Part shown: positions 33,576 through 42,169 of the stretch, piece by piece
Layout: every line of letters starts with the position of its first letter
Numbering within the stretch: the stretch's first letter is position 1
From: Pseudomonas sp. BBP2017
Lineage (GTDB): Bacteria > Pseudomonadota > Gammaproteobacteria > Pseudomonadales > Pseudomonadaceae
Length of the DNA stretch: 64,000 nt
NCBI RefSeq assembly: GCF_003024385.1
Contig: NZ_PVZN01000007.1
Span: forward strand, 1-64,000
Direction of reading: 5' to 3'
Notes under the pieces: model-generated
Told to the model about the DNA's origin: nothing
The model's database searches: none
Seen by the model: only the letters and a program-made list of their open reading frames with translations
Position numbers and translations under genes: made by a program

Positions 33576-35621
33576 ATGAATACGATTCGGCTTTTTCTCA
33601 TTTTTCTGGCACTGCTGGGCTATGGCGTTTGTGCACAGGCAGCGCCTCTGCAACTGTTTACCACGGCGGGGGCGACTGCAACCACCGGCTACTTGCAGCG
33701 CCTGGATGATCAGGGCGGCGTGCTGACCCCGGAGCAAGCGCTGCAAGCGCAGGGTTGGCAGTCGTTGCCGTCAAGCCTTAGCGCCGGTTTTACCCGTTCA
33801 CATGTCTGGTTGCGGGTGAACATCTTGCCGATGGGCGCTGGCACGCAGCGCTGGAGGCTGCGCCTGAGCAACGCGCTGGTCGATGATGTGCGCCTGTATC
33901 AGCGCGATGCGCTGGGCGCCTGGCAGCTGCAGCGCGCCGGTGAGGACCTGCCGCGCAAACTGTGGCCGACCGACTACCGCACGGCGGTCTTTCCTCTGCA
34001 GTTGCAGGGCGGTGAAGCCGAGGTGTTGCTGTTGCGGCTGCACACCAAAAATGCCCTGTCGGTCAGCCTGGACATTGTCCCGCGTGACTATTTCGGTGAC
34101 GCCAGCCGCCGCGAGTACATTGCATACGGATTGTACTTCGGCCTCTATTTGATGCTGTTCGGTTTCCACGCGGTGTTTTGGCGCCTCTCCCAGGCACCGG
34201 AAAGTGGCTGGTACCTGTTGTATGTCGGTTTCTGTGTGTCGATTGAAGCTTTGACCATCGGCCTGCCGCAGCAGCTGTTTGGCCTGCCCGTGTGGTTGAG
34301 CGACCCATTGCTGGGTGTGGCGATGGCGCTCGGCCTGCCCATCGGCGCGGTGTTTGCCACGCGCCAGTTGGCCCTGGCACAGGTCTATGGGCGCCTGGCA
34401 CGCCTGCTCACGGGACTGGCGTGGCTGGTTGGCGGCGTGGCTGCCGTAGCGATCTTGCTGGGTTTTTACCGCGAAGCCATGCCGCTGGTGCTGAGCGTTT
34501 CTCTGACGATGATCCCGGTGATGCTCGGGCTGGCCATCTGGCTTCTGGTGCGAGGGCATCGTCCGGCGCGCTTCTATCTGCTGGCTTTCGGCATTTACTA
34601 CGCCGGGGTGACGGTTGCCTTCCTGCGCAATTTCGGCGTGCTGCCAGCGACCTTCTGGACGGACCACGCGGTGGCCTTGGGCACCATGCTGCACATGGGC
34701 GTGATGAGCCTGCGCATTATCAGCGACTACAACCGCCTCAAACGCGATAAGGAGTATGCCCAGCGGCAAACCAGCGAGTTGATGCGGGAACAAAACGTGC
34801 GTCTGGAATCTACGGTGGCGGTGCGCACCTGCGAGCTGCGTGAGGAGCTGCGGCGCCGCGAGCAGCTTGAGCAGGAACTGCGCGCAGCGCTGGCCCAGGC
34901 GCAGCGCATGCGCGAGGAGCAGAGCGATTTCGTCGCCATGGTCTCGCACGAGTTCCGCACACCGCTGGCGATCATCAACACGTTGGCCCAGCAGCTGTCC
35001 CGGCAATTGGATGCGCCGCTGGAGAAGAGCCAGCGGCGTTGCCAGAACATTCGCGACGCGGGCAGCCGGCTGATGGTCCTGGTCGACGACTACCTGACCC
35101 ACGACCGCATGGCCGATGCCCAGCCGACCTCCCGCTTTGTGCTGTGTGACCTGGGCGCGCTGCTGGAAGGGTTGTTGGCGGACTTCCCGCAAGGGCGCAT
35201 CGCCTTCGAGCATCGCCTGGCCGAAGGCAATTACTGGTGCGATGCCGGCCTGTTGCACGTGGCCGTGCGCAACCTGCTGGCCAACGCCAACCGGCATGCG
35301 CCCGCAGCAGCCCGTGTGCAGCTCGCTGTATGGGCAGAGGCCGGGGTTATCTGCGTGAGCGTATGTCATCCGGGGCCGCGCATTCCTGAGGACGAGCAGG
35401 CTCGTTTGTTCCACAAGTACTACCGCGGCCGCCAGGCGCAGCACAGTGCCGGTGCTGGTTTGGGGCTGTACATGGTGCGCCGGATTGCCGAGCTGCATGA
35501 CGGGACGGCAGAACTGACCGGATATGGTGGCGAGGTGGATATCTGCTTCCGACTGAATCTGCGCCTGTCGCGATCGCAGATCGAGAGTGAAGTGCTGTCC
35601 GTCGCGTTGGTGTCGTGCTGA
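33576..35621 (+). CDS. 7TM-DISM sensor histidine kinase
   Basis: A 681-residue kinase. It has a signal peptide (LFLIFLALLGYGVCAQA), an extracellular 7TMR-DISMED2 sugar-binding-like domain (~35-180, with LSAGFTRSHVWLRVNI), seven membrane helices (7TMR-DISM_7TM, ~190-390), and a coiled coil (REELRRREQLEQELRAALAQ). HisKA (FVAMVSHEFRTPLAIINTLA) and HATPase (NLLANANRHAPAAARVQL, GAGLGLYMVRRIAELHDGT) follow. DISM kinases are thought to sense carbohydrates or other small external ligands. Divergently paired with an OmpR-type regulator next to an autotransporter gene. Confidence 0.88.
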   Translation: MNTIRLFLIFLALLGYGVCAQAAPLQLFTTAGATATTGYLQRLDDQGGVLTPEQALQAQGWQSLPSSLSAGFTRSHVWLRVNILPMGAGTQRWRLRLSNALVDDVRLYQRDALGAWQLQRAGEDLPRKLWPTDYRTAVFPLQLQGGEAEVLLLRLHTKNALSVSLDIVPRDYFGDASRREYIAYGLYFGLYLMLFGFHAVFWRLSQAPESGWYLLYVGFCVSIEALTIGLPQQLFGLPVWLSDPLLGVAMALGLPIGAVFATRQLALAQVYGRLARLLTGLAWLVGGVAAVAILLGFYREAMPLVLSVSLTMIPVMLGLAIWLLVRGHRPARFYLLAFGIYYAGVTVAFLRNFGVLPATFWTDHAVALGTMLHMGVMSLRIISDYNRLKRDKEYAQRQTSELMREQNVRLESTVAVRTCELREELRRREQLEQELRAALAQAQRMREEQSDFVAMVSHEFRTPLAIINTLAQQLSRQLDAPLEKSQRRCQNIRDAGSRLMVLVDDYLTHDRMADAQPTSRFVLCDLGALLEGLLADFPQGRIAFEHRLAEGNYWCDAGLLHVAVRNLLANANRHAPAAARVQLAVWAEAGVICVSVCHPGPRIPEDEQARLFHKYYRGRQAQHSAGAGLGLYMVRRIAELHDGTAELTGYGGEVDICFRLNLRLSRSQIESEVLSVALVSC

Positions 35622-35691
35622 CCGGGGAGGCCGAAAGTTTGAGGATTATGTCGCTGGAGGCTTTGCTGCGGGGGGATGTAGAGAAGGAAAC

Positions 35692-35765
35692 TGGAGCGGG
35701 TGAAGGGAATCGAACCCTCGTTATCAGCTTGGGAAGCTGGAGTAATGCCATTATACGACACCCGC
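35692..35765 (-). tRNA. tRNA-Gly (anticodon CCC)
   Basis: The minus strand folds as a cloverleaf: acceptor GCGGGTG/CACCCGC, D-loop with AATGGC, anticodon loop TTCCCAA (anticodon CCC), T-arm GAGGGTTCGATTCCCTT, and an encoded CCA end (35692-35694). The 74-base length is normal. The first anticodon-stem pair appears mismatched (C-A). I see no integrated element at this tRNA. Confidence 0.9.
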
Positions 35766-35920
35766 TTGCAGGGCTGACGTTGTACCAGAAGCGCATCGCA
35801 ATTTGAAGCCTTGTGATGCAAAAAGCCTGGCGCGGTGGCCGGTAGCGTGAGGTCAGGCATCTTCCTTCTGCCCGATAGGGCCGCTGATGCAAGAGGCTGC
35901 GCTACCGCCAACCAGGGTAT

Positions 35921-36802
35921 TCAGATCGCCAGTGCATGATGCTCCTGGACGTACTGACTACGTACGCGGGACTCCCGGGCGGCGGGTTTGAGGAAACCCA
36001 GCAAGGCATCACGCGTAGCATTGCAGGCGGCCTTGTGCTCCATGTCGAGGAAGTGGCCGGTGGCACGAATCTCGCTGAAGTGGCTGTTGCGCACATGCTG
36101 GCTGAACTGCCGGGCATCATCGGTGGTGGTGTATTCATCCCACTCGCCATTCATGAATAGCACCGGAATATCGATGACACGGGCCGAGCGCAGGGCATTG
36201 TCCAGGTCGTGGTCGAGCACCTGGTTGATGTGAAAGTGCATCTGCGCGTATTCGTGGTTGTCCAGGCTGCTGACGTGCCGATAGTTGAAACGCTTGAACA
36301 GCGACGGCAGGTGTTTGCCGATGGTGTCGTTGACCAGGTTGCCGACCTGGTAACGGTCACAGGCGCTGAGGTACTGGCAGCCACGTTCGAGGTAGTCGCG
36401 CATCGGTTCGTTGATCACTGGCGAGAACGAGCTGACCACGGCCTTTTCGATACGCCGCGGCTTGTGCGCCAGGGCCAGCAGGGTGCAGGCACCGCCCCAG
36501 GAGAACGACATCACATGGTCGGCGGCGAAGTGGTCGATCAATTCGAGGAGAATTTGCCCTTCGGTTTCTTTGGTCAGCAACTGCTCATGACGGTTGTGCG
36601 CCTTGGACTTGCCGGCATAGGGCTGATCGTAGAGCACCACGTTGAATTGCGGATGCAGGCTGCGCACCGTCTGGGCAAACGAGGCCGTCGTGGCCAGCGA
36701 GCCATTGATCAGGATGATCGTCTTCTCAGCGTCTGCGCGATAGAACTCCGTGTAAACCCGATACTGACCTTGTATATCAAGCACAGCAATTTCTGGCCTC
36801 AT
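35921..36802 (-). CDS. phaG: (R)-3-hydroxyacyl-ACP thioesterase/transacylase PhaG
   Basis: A 293-residue alpha/beta hydrolase-fold enzyme that diverts 3-hydroxyacyl chains from fatty acid synthesis to medium-chain polyhydroxyalkanoate precursors. It is recognised by near identity to P. putida PhaG as I remember it: MRPEIAVLDIQGQYRVYTEF at the start, LINGSLATTASFAQTVRSL, and nucleophile elbow HVMSFSWGGACTLLALAH. The end has WDEYTTTDDARQFSQHV and TGHFLDMEHKAA (catalytic His). RhlA (rhamnolipid lipid precursor synthase) is the close paralogue and shares these motifs, but the N-terminus fits PhaG. Transcribed alone. Confidence 0.92.
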   Translation of the reverse strand: MRPEIAVLDIQGQYRVYTEFYRADAEKTIILINGSLATTASFAQTVRSLHPQFNVVLYDQPYAGKSKAHNRHEQLLTKETEGQILLELIDHFAADHVMSFSWGGACTLLALAHKPRRIEKAVVSSFSPVINEPMRDYLERGCQYLSACDRYQVGNLVNDTIGKHLPSLFKRFNYRHVSSLDNHEYAQMHFHINQVLDHDLDNALRSARVIDIPVLFMNGEWDEYTTTDDARQFSQHVRNSHFSEIRATGHFLDMEHKAACNATRDALLGFLKPAARESRVRSQYVQEHHALAI

Positions 36803-37010
36803 GTCGTCGACTCCTGGCGCAAAAAGGGTGTCCGCACATGCAAGGATGCGCGTTCTTTATGACAGGTAGGCATACGCCTTGAAGAGAAGCTGAGGGCCCT
36901 TGTCGATCCTGTAACGCCGGTCGACGGGTATTGTTCTAGGTGGGCAATCTGCCGGACCCCGGTGCTTCGAGGCACGGGTGGCCAGCAAAAAGGTGTCTTG
37001 GACTACGGGC

Positions 37011-37026
37011 GTGACTGATTAGTCAC
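37011..37026. promoter_or_regulatory. Dyad GTGACT-N4-AGTCAC in the phaG/rsuA gap
   Basis: A perfect 6-bp inverted repeat with a 4-base spacer lies in the 319-base region between phaG (start 36802) and rsuA (end 37122). It could be an operator upstream of phaG or a weak hairpin behind rsuA. I see no gene or other clear signal in the rest of this gap. Confidence 0.35.
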
Positions 37027-37121
37027 ATGCAGACCGACGATTGGATTCAAGCAGGCAGCGGAGTAACCCGCAAGTGCCTTTGGGGAAATTGACGGAACTT
37101 TTCTGCCAGGCGGTCGTGACC

Positions 37122-37814
37122 TCAGATCGCCAGGACTTCCTCGGGATAAAGGGCGCGGTACTCGCCGGGACGCAAGCCCGGGTCCAGTTGCAGCGGGCCC
37201 ATGGATTCGCGGTGCAGGCGCAGCACCTTGTTGTCGAAGTGGCCGAACATGCGCTTGACCTGATGGTAGCGGCCTTCAACGATGCTCAGACGCGCGCTGC
37301 GCGGACCGAGCAGGGTCAGTTCGGCGGGCAGGGTGGTGAGGTCTTCGAACGCGAAGTAGAAGCCCTGGCGAAACTTCTCGATGTAGTGAGGCTCGATGAC
37401 CTGCTCGGTTTCGACATAGTAGATTTTCGCCAGCTTGGTTTGCGGCTGGGTCAGGCGCCGTGACCACTGGCCGTCGTTGGTCAACAGCATCAGGCCGGTG
37501 GTGTTGAAATCCAGGCGCCCGGCAATGTGCAGCTCATGCTTGTCCGCTTCATCGATCAGTTCGAGCACAGTGCGGTGCTCCGGGTCCTGGGTGGCGCTGA
37601 CGCAGCCCTGGGGTTTGTGCAGCATCAGGTAGCGCGCCGCACGCCCGGCCTGCAGCAGTTGTTCATCGACCTCGATACGGCTGAACTCTCGCACTTGCAG
37701 GCGCGGGTCGCTGACGCAATAGCCGTCTACGCGCACTCGCCGCTCTGTCAGCAGCAAACGTACTTGCTGACGGTTGAAGCAGGGCAGGTTGCTAAGGAAT
37801 CGATCGAGACGCAT
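37122..37814 (-). CDS. rsuA: 16S rRNA pseudouridine(516) synthase RsuA
   Basis: A 230-residue enzyme. The S4-like RNA-binding domain (MRLDRFLSNLPCFNRQQVRL) is followed by the RsuA/RluB catalytic domain with HIAGRLDFNTTGLMLLTNDG, whose Asp in GRLD is the catalytic residue, and IVEGRYHQVKRMFGHFDNKV. It isomerises U516 in helix 18 of 16S rRNA. The ATG at 37814 begins the S4 domain; the frame continues upstream to 38060 through the CWC gene in another reading and is not used. Last gene of a probable three-gene unit with the CWC and GGDEF genes. Confidence 0.92.
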   Translation of the reverse strand: MRLDRFLSNLPCFNRQQVRLLLTERRVRVDGYCVSDPRLQVREFSRIEVDEQLLQAGRAARYLMLHKPQGCVSATQDPEHRTVLELIDEADKHELHIAGRLDFNTTGLMLLTNDGQWSRRLTQPQTKLAKIYYVETEQVIEPHYIEKFRQGFYFAFEDLTTLPAELTLLGPRSARLSIVEGRYHQVKRMFGHFDNKVLRLHRESMGPLQLDPGLRPGEYRALYPEEVLAI

Positions 37815-37842
37815 ACAGGGCCAAGGTGCAGGGCGTTGCAGT

Positions 37843-38064
37843 TTAACGCTCGCTGGCGCGTTTTGCCGCCTCCAGTTGTTCCAGCACCTGGGCGCAGGCG
37901 GGGCACAGGCAGGCCGTGTTGCGCTGTTCGACAGGCAACGCCTCAAGCACTTCGGCGGCGATGCTGACGCTGTAGCACCAGCACGCCTTGGCCGCCGTGC
38001 GCGGGTCGGCGAGGCTGCAGCGGTTGCTGGCACCACAGGCAGGGCAGCGTTGCGGATCATTCAT
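37843..38064 (-). CDS. Cysteine-rich CWC family zinc protein
   Basis: A 73-residue protein with paired cysteines CPACGASNRC near the N-terminus, CWC in the centre and CLCPACA near the C-terminus, the CWC family pattern likely to bind zinc. The start lies inside the 3' end of the GGDEF gene (8-base overlap) and rsuA follows after 28 bases. Its function is unknown. Confidence 0.85.
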   Translation of the reverse strand: MNDPQRCPACGASNRCSLADPRTAAKACWCYSVSIAAEVLEALPVEQRNTACLCPACAQVLEQLEAAKRASER

Positions 38065-39583
38065 AGTCGGACCTGGGCATTTCTACGCAGACGCGGTTGC
38101 GTCCACTTTGCTTGGCGCGGTACAGCGCCTGATCGGCGCGGGCGATCAAGCTGTGCAGGGTATCTTCAGGCTGCAGGCTGCTCAAGCCAATGCTGGTGGT
38201 CAGTTTGATCGCTTTGTCGGCGAAGTTGAACACCCGTTGTTCGGTGTGCAGGCGAAGCTTTTCCGCCACCTCCTGGGCATGAACAGCGTCGGTGTCCTTG
38301 AGCAGCACGATAAATTCCTCGCCGCCCCAGCGACAGATGATATCCGCCTGACGCAGGCAGTTTTCCAGCACCAGGGCGAACTGACGCAGCACTTCGTCAC
38401 CGGCCAGGTGGCCATGGGTGTCGTTGAGTTGCTTGAAGTGATCGAGGTCGATCAGCAAGGCGACCAGCGGCTTGGGCTCACGCTGGGCTTCCTGCAGCGC
38501 TTGCGCTGCCAGCAGGTCGAAGCCACGACGGTTGGGCAGGCCGGTGAGACTGTCGAGGGTGGCCAGGGTTTCGATGTTGTCCTGATGGCGCTTGACCATG
38601 GCGTTGAGCAGCGACAGTACCACCAGGCCGATGATGGTGCAGATCACCAGGTTCAGGTACAGCGACTGGCGGATGTTATCCAGGGCACCGTCTTCGCGTT
38701 TGTCGACGAACAGGTACCAGTTCAGCTCTGGCACCAGACGTACGTTGAGAAAGTGACTATGACCGTCACTGCTCAGGTACTCGTGACTGCCGCTGACAGG
38801 TTGAGGCATCTGCTTGAGCAATTCCCGCAAACTGTCGAGCTCACGCAGCGACTGGCCCGCGCGGGCACCATGGGCACCGCCTTTTGACCCGGTCAATACC
38901 ACGTTGCCTTGCAGATCGACGAAGTACACCTGACGCTGGTAGCGCTGCTGGTAGTCATCGATCAGGCGCACTACGGCTTCGACTGAGAGGCCGATGCCGG
39001 CGACACCGATGAAGTTGCCGTTGTAGTCGAGCACGCGGTAGTTGATAAACACCGTCAGCCTGTCCTGGTTGGCCATGTCCAGGTCGACGTTGATTTCATA
39101 GGGAGCGTCCATTTTCCGCACCCGGTAGTACCAGGTGTCGCGCGGCTCCTGCGGGTCGATTTTCTTCAGTACGCCCTTTTGCGCCTGGTAGTAGCTACCG
39201 CTGGCGTTGGAGATGAAAAAAGCGGTGTACGCGTGGTACTGGGCCATGACTTCATTGAGGTACCGGGAGATTTGCGCCGGGTCGCGTTCACCGGCCAGAG
39301 CCCAGTCCCGCAAGAAGGTGTCGTGGGCCATCATCGAGGAAATCAGGATCGGTCGCACCAGGTCCTTCTGAATTTCCGAATAGACCGTGTCAGAGGTCAG
39401 TGGCAGCTCAGTGTTGACGATGCTTTCGCGGATCGAACTGCGCGAGGCGAAATAGCTCAGCAGCGACGTGGCCAGAAAGCCGCAGCCGAGCAACAACAAC
39501 AAGGCCAGAATCAGCGAGCGCTGCGAAAACAGGGCGGAGCGAGGCAATATGGCATTCCCTTGATGTAGGCCAATGGCGTCCAT
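38057..39583 (-). CDS. Membrane diguanylate cyclase with Cache sensor
   Basis: A 508-residue protein. It has membrane helix LILALLLLLGCGFLATSLLS, a periplasmic double-Cache domain (~60-310, RDTWYYRVRKMDAPYEINVD, NGNFIGVAGIGLSVEAVVRL), a second helix (LNLVICTIIGLVVLSLL) and a GGDEF domain starting LDSLTGLPNRRGFDLL, with the active-site signature ICRWGGEEFIVLL. The intact GGEEF predicts c-di-GMP synthesis. I see no RxxD inhibitory site directly upstream of it. The ligand of the Cache domain is unknown. The start at 39583 is preferred to 39622 on protein features. Confidence 0.9.
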   Translation of the reverse strand: MDAIGLHQGNAILPRSALFSQRSLILALLLLLGCGFLATSLLSYFASRSSIRESIVNTELPLTSDTVYSEIQKDLVRPILISSMMAHDTFLRDWALAGERDPAQISRYLNEVMAQYHAYTAFFISNASGSYYQAQKGVLKKIDPQEPRDTWYYRVRKMDAPYEINVDLDMANQDRLTVFINYRVLDYNGNFIGVAGIGLSVEAVVRLIDDYQQRYQRQVYFVDLQGNVVLTGSKGGAHGARAGQSLRELDSLRELLKQMPQPVSGSHEYLSSDGHSHFLNVRLVPELNWYLFVDKREDGALDNIRQSLYLNLVICTIIGLVVLSLLNAMVKRHQDNIETLATLDSLTGLPNRRGFDLLAAQALQEAQREPKPLVALLIDLDHFKQLNDTHGHLAGDEVLRQFALVLENCLRQADIICRWGGEEFIVLLKDTDAVHAQEVAEKLRLHTEQRVFNFADKAIKLTTSIGLSSLQPEDTLHSLIARADQALYRAKQSGRNRVCVEMPRSDYE

Positions 39584-39763
39584 TCTAGTGCTACGGCCGG
39601 AAAATAACTGGATAAATATCAAGGGTATTGCCCTTGTTGCAAATTATTGCGGCAAGGGCACCGGATCGGCTTTGCGTGGTCTTAATCAGTGTTGATCAGC
39701 GCTTGCCGATCAACGCCGACCAGCGCCGCTGGGATGGGCAGTTTCGCGGTCCGGGAGGCCGCC

Positions 39764-40159
39764 ATGTATCGCCGACTTTTGCTTGTTGCAGTGCTGAGTT
39801 TGTTGACCGCCGGCTGTGTTCCTTATGGAGGTAACGGTTACTACCATCGCACCGAAGTCTATACCGCTGATCGCTATGGTTATCCGGGCTATTACCAGCC
39901 TGGCTATCAATACAACCGTGGTTACTATGTGGTGCCGCAACCGCGTTACTACTCGCCGCCACCAAAGTATTACCGTTCAACGCCGCACTACTACCGCTCG
40001 ACGCCTCATTACAATCGTGCGACGCCGCACTATTACCGGTCGGCACCGGATCATTATTACAAACCCTATCCGGGCCGTGGGTATGATCGTTATCGCCAGG
40101 GCAATTCACGCCACGAGCGCAATGGCGATGGCCGACGTGACGGCAATTGGCATCGCTAG
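39764..40159 (+). CDS. Tyr/Pro-rich repeat lipoprotein
   Basis: A 131-residue lipoprotein (LLLVAVLSLLTAGCVPYGG, Cys18). The mature protein is low-complexity: many Tyr, Pro, Arg and His, with YYRSTPHYYRSTPHYNRATP forming a 7-residue period, and a basic Arg/Gly/Asn-rich C-terminus. GGGAGG lies 7 bases before the ATG. There is no recognised domain. The Tyr-rich repeats could bind surfaces or metal, but that is a guess. Confidence 0.8.
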   Translation: MYRRLLLVAVLSLLTAGCVPYGGNGYYHRTEVYTADRYGYPGYYQPGYQYNRGYYVVPQPRYYSPPPKYYRSTPHYYRSTPHYNRATPHYYRSAPDHYYKPYPGRGYDRYRQGNSRHERNGDGRRDGNWHR

Positions 40160-40164
40160 GCCAT

Positions 40165-41271
40165 TCAGGCCAGGTCCGCCAGTGGATGACGGCCTTCCCA
40201 GGCCTTGCTGAAGTGTGCCTGGACTACCGCTGTTGGCACCTGGGCGATGTCCGCCCAGTGCCAATGCGGTTTCAGGTCCTTGTCGATCAAACGCGCACGC
40301 ACACCTTCACTGAACTCTGGGTGCCGACAGCAATTGAGGCTGATGGTGTATTCCATCTGGAACACCTGGGCCAATGACAGGTGCCGTGCCCGTTGAATCT
40401 GTTCCCAGACCAGGTGAGCGGTCAGCGGACAGCCTTCAAGCATGTTTTGCGCGGCTTTGGCCAGCAGCAGGTCGGGGTTATTACGCAGTTGTGCGATGGC
40501 GCGCCAGGCACACACCGGATCGGCGACATCGAGCAGCGTGTCAATCTGTTTGCGTCTTGGCAGCCATTGGGCTGCGGGCAGTTGACTCTGAACCCCGTGC
40601 TGCTGGGCCTTGAGCAGGCTGTTGAGCTGCAGGGCGGTTTGTTCCTGCCAGTTCAGTTGCAGCAGGTCGTCGAGCAGTTCTTCTTGCTGGCTTTCCCCCA
40701 GCAAGCGGTCGGCCAGGCCCAGGTCAAGGGCATCAGTGGCGTTGATCGGCGCTCCGGTGAGGCCGAGAAACAAGCCAAGCTTGCCCGGCAACCGAGCCAG
40801 GAACCAGCTGGCGCCGACATCGGGATACAAGCCGATACTGATTTCCGGCATGGCCAGGCGGCTGCTTGGCGTGACGATGCGCACACTGGCGCCTTGCAGC
40901 AGGCCCATGCCGCCACCGAGCACATGCCCGTGGCCCCAGCACAGCAAGGGTTTTGGGTAGGTATGCAGGCGGTAATCCAGGCGGTATTCTGCGGCGAAGA
41001 AGTGCGCGGCCAATGGCGGCACCTCACCCGGGTGATGGCGGCAAGCCTCGGCCAGGCTGCGCACCTCACCGCCGGCACAGAAGGCCTTGAGGCCACTACC
41101 GCGCAGCAGCACGCAGACAATATCCGGGTTGTCGGCCCACTGGCTCAGTTGCTGGTCGAGCACTTCAATCATCGGTAACGACAAGGCATTGAGGGTCTTG
41201 GCGGCATCCAGGGTGGCGATGCCGATACGGGCACCATCGACGCCGGTGAGTTCTTCGCACTGTACGGCCAT
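40165..41271 (-). CDS. Enoyl-CoA hydratase/isomerase family protein (3-hydroxyisobutyryl-CoA hydrolase-like)
   Basis: A 368-residue crotonase-fold enzyme. The oxyanion holes are in [20 protein letters not shown] and [40 protein letters not shown] is typical of the HIBCH subgroup, as is the extra C-terminal part ([17 protein letters not shown]). The subgroup hydrolyses 3-hydroxyisobutyryl-CoA in valine breakdown, though no valine pathway gene is near. The ATG at 41271 has GAGG upstream and is preferred to 41283. Confidence 0.85.
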   Translation of the reverse strand: MAVQCEELTGVDGARIGIATLDAAKTLNALSLPMIEVLDQQLSQWADNPDIVCVLLRGSGLKAFCAGGEVRSLAEACRHHPGEVPPLAAHFFAAEYRLDYRLHTYPKPLLCWGHGHVLGGGMGLLQGASVRIVTPSSRLAMPEISIGLYPDVGASWFLARLPGKLGLFLGLTGAPINATDALDLGLADRLLGESQQEELLDDLLQLNWQEQTALQLNSLLKAQQHGVQSQLPAAQWLPRRKQIDTLLDVADPVCAWRAIAQLRNNPDLLLAKAAQNMLEGCPLTAHLVWEQIQRARHLSLAQVFQMEYTISLNCCRHPEFSEGVRARLIDKDLKPHWHWADIAQVPTAVVQAHFSKAWEGRHPLADLA

Positions 41272-41398
41272 GGGCGACCTCATTCGTCTGATCCGGACAA
41301 GTATGGTCGCTGTTGGCGATTATGGCGGTCGCCGGTCGGATCGATTGACAAGCACCGGCAGCTTTCCTAGTGTCGCGCCATTGTTTACGGATGGCCCC

Positions 41399-42091
41399 AT
41401 GACTGACGACGATCGCATCAAACTTGAACCGAGCTGGAAAGAAGCGCTGCGCGCCGAGTTCGACCAGCCCTACATGCAGCAACTGCGTGAATTCCTGCGC
41501 CAGGAATATGCGGCGGGCAAAGAGATTTACCCACCGGGCCCGTTGATTTTCAATGCGCTCAATTCCACGCCACTGGATCAGGTGAAAGTGGTGATCCTCG
41601 GCCAGGATCCGTATCACGGCCCTGGCCAGGCCCATGGTCTGTGCTTTTCGGTGCAGCCAGGGGTCCCCGCGCCGCCGTCGCTGGTCAATATCTACAAAGA
41701 ACTGCACCGCGACCTGAACATCGAGATTCCCAGGCACGGCTGCCTGCAACACTGGGCGGATCAAGGCGTATTGCTGCTCAATACCACTATGACCGTGGAA
41801 CGGGCCAATGCCGCCTCGCACGCCAAGAAGGGTTGGGAGAGTTTCACCGACCGCATCATCGAGCTGGTCAGCGAGCATCAGCCCAACACGGTGTTCCTGC
41901 TCTGGGGCGCTCATGCGCAGAGCAAGCAGAAGCTGATCGATGGCACCAAACATCTGGTGCTCAAGTCGGTGCACCCGTCGCCGTTGTCCGCCTACCGCGG
42001 GTTCCTCGGCTGTGGGCATTTCAGCCGGACCAACAAGTTCCTCGAACAACACGGTCTGCCGCCGGTCGAGTGGGCCTTGCCACCGTTGTAA
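41399..42091 (+). CDS. ung: Uracil-DNA glycosylase
   Basis: A 230-residue family 1 UDG that removes uracil from DNA. All motifs are present: water-activating [14 protein letters not shown], the Pro-rich loop [15 protein letters not shown], uracil contact [10 protein letters not shown], and the leucine intercalation loop [11 protein letters not shown]. The length is normal. It is a single gene followed by a REP pair. Confidence 0.97.
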   Translation: MTDDDRIKLEPSWKEALRAEFDQPYMQQLREFLRQEYAAGKEIYPPGPLIFNALNSTPLDQVKVVILGQDPYHGPGQAHGLCFSVQPGVPAPPSLVNIYKELHRDLNIEIPRHGCLQHWADQGVLLLNTTMTVERANAASHAKKGWESFTDRIIELVSEHQPNTVFLLWGAHAQSKQKLIDGTKHLVLKSVHPSPLSAYRGFLGCGHFSRTNKFLEQHGLPPVEWALPPL

Positions 42092-42103
42092 CCCCTCCGG
42101 TAT

Positions 42104-42169
42104 GAGCGGGCTTGCCCCGCGATGCGATGCGACTGGCAGCCCGCAATCGCGGGGCAAGCCCGCTCCTAC
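42104..42169. repeat. Inverted pair of REP elements
   Basis: GAGCGGGCTTGCCCCGCGAT (42104-42123) and the inverted copy ATCGCGGGGCAAGCCCGCTC (42146-42165, continuing CTAC) are 22 bases apart in the gap between the convergent ung and AbrB-type genes. Confidence 0.88.

Noticed and set aside
33798..35498. 566-codon minus-strand frame opposite the 7TM-DISM kinase
   Set aside because: His/Gln-rich low-sense translation typical of an antisense frame; no ribosome site or domain.
35692..35765. tRNA-Gly as attachment site of an island
   Set aside because: The flanking genes are core-like and no partial tRNA copy or integrase is present on either side.
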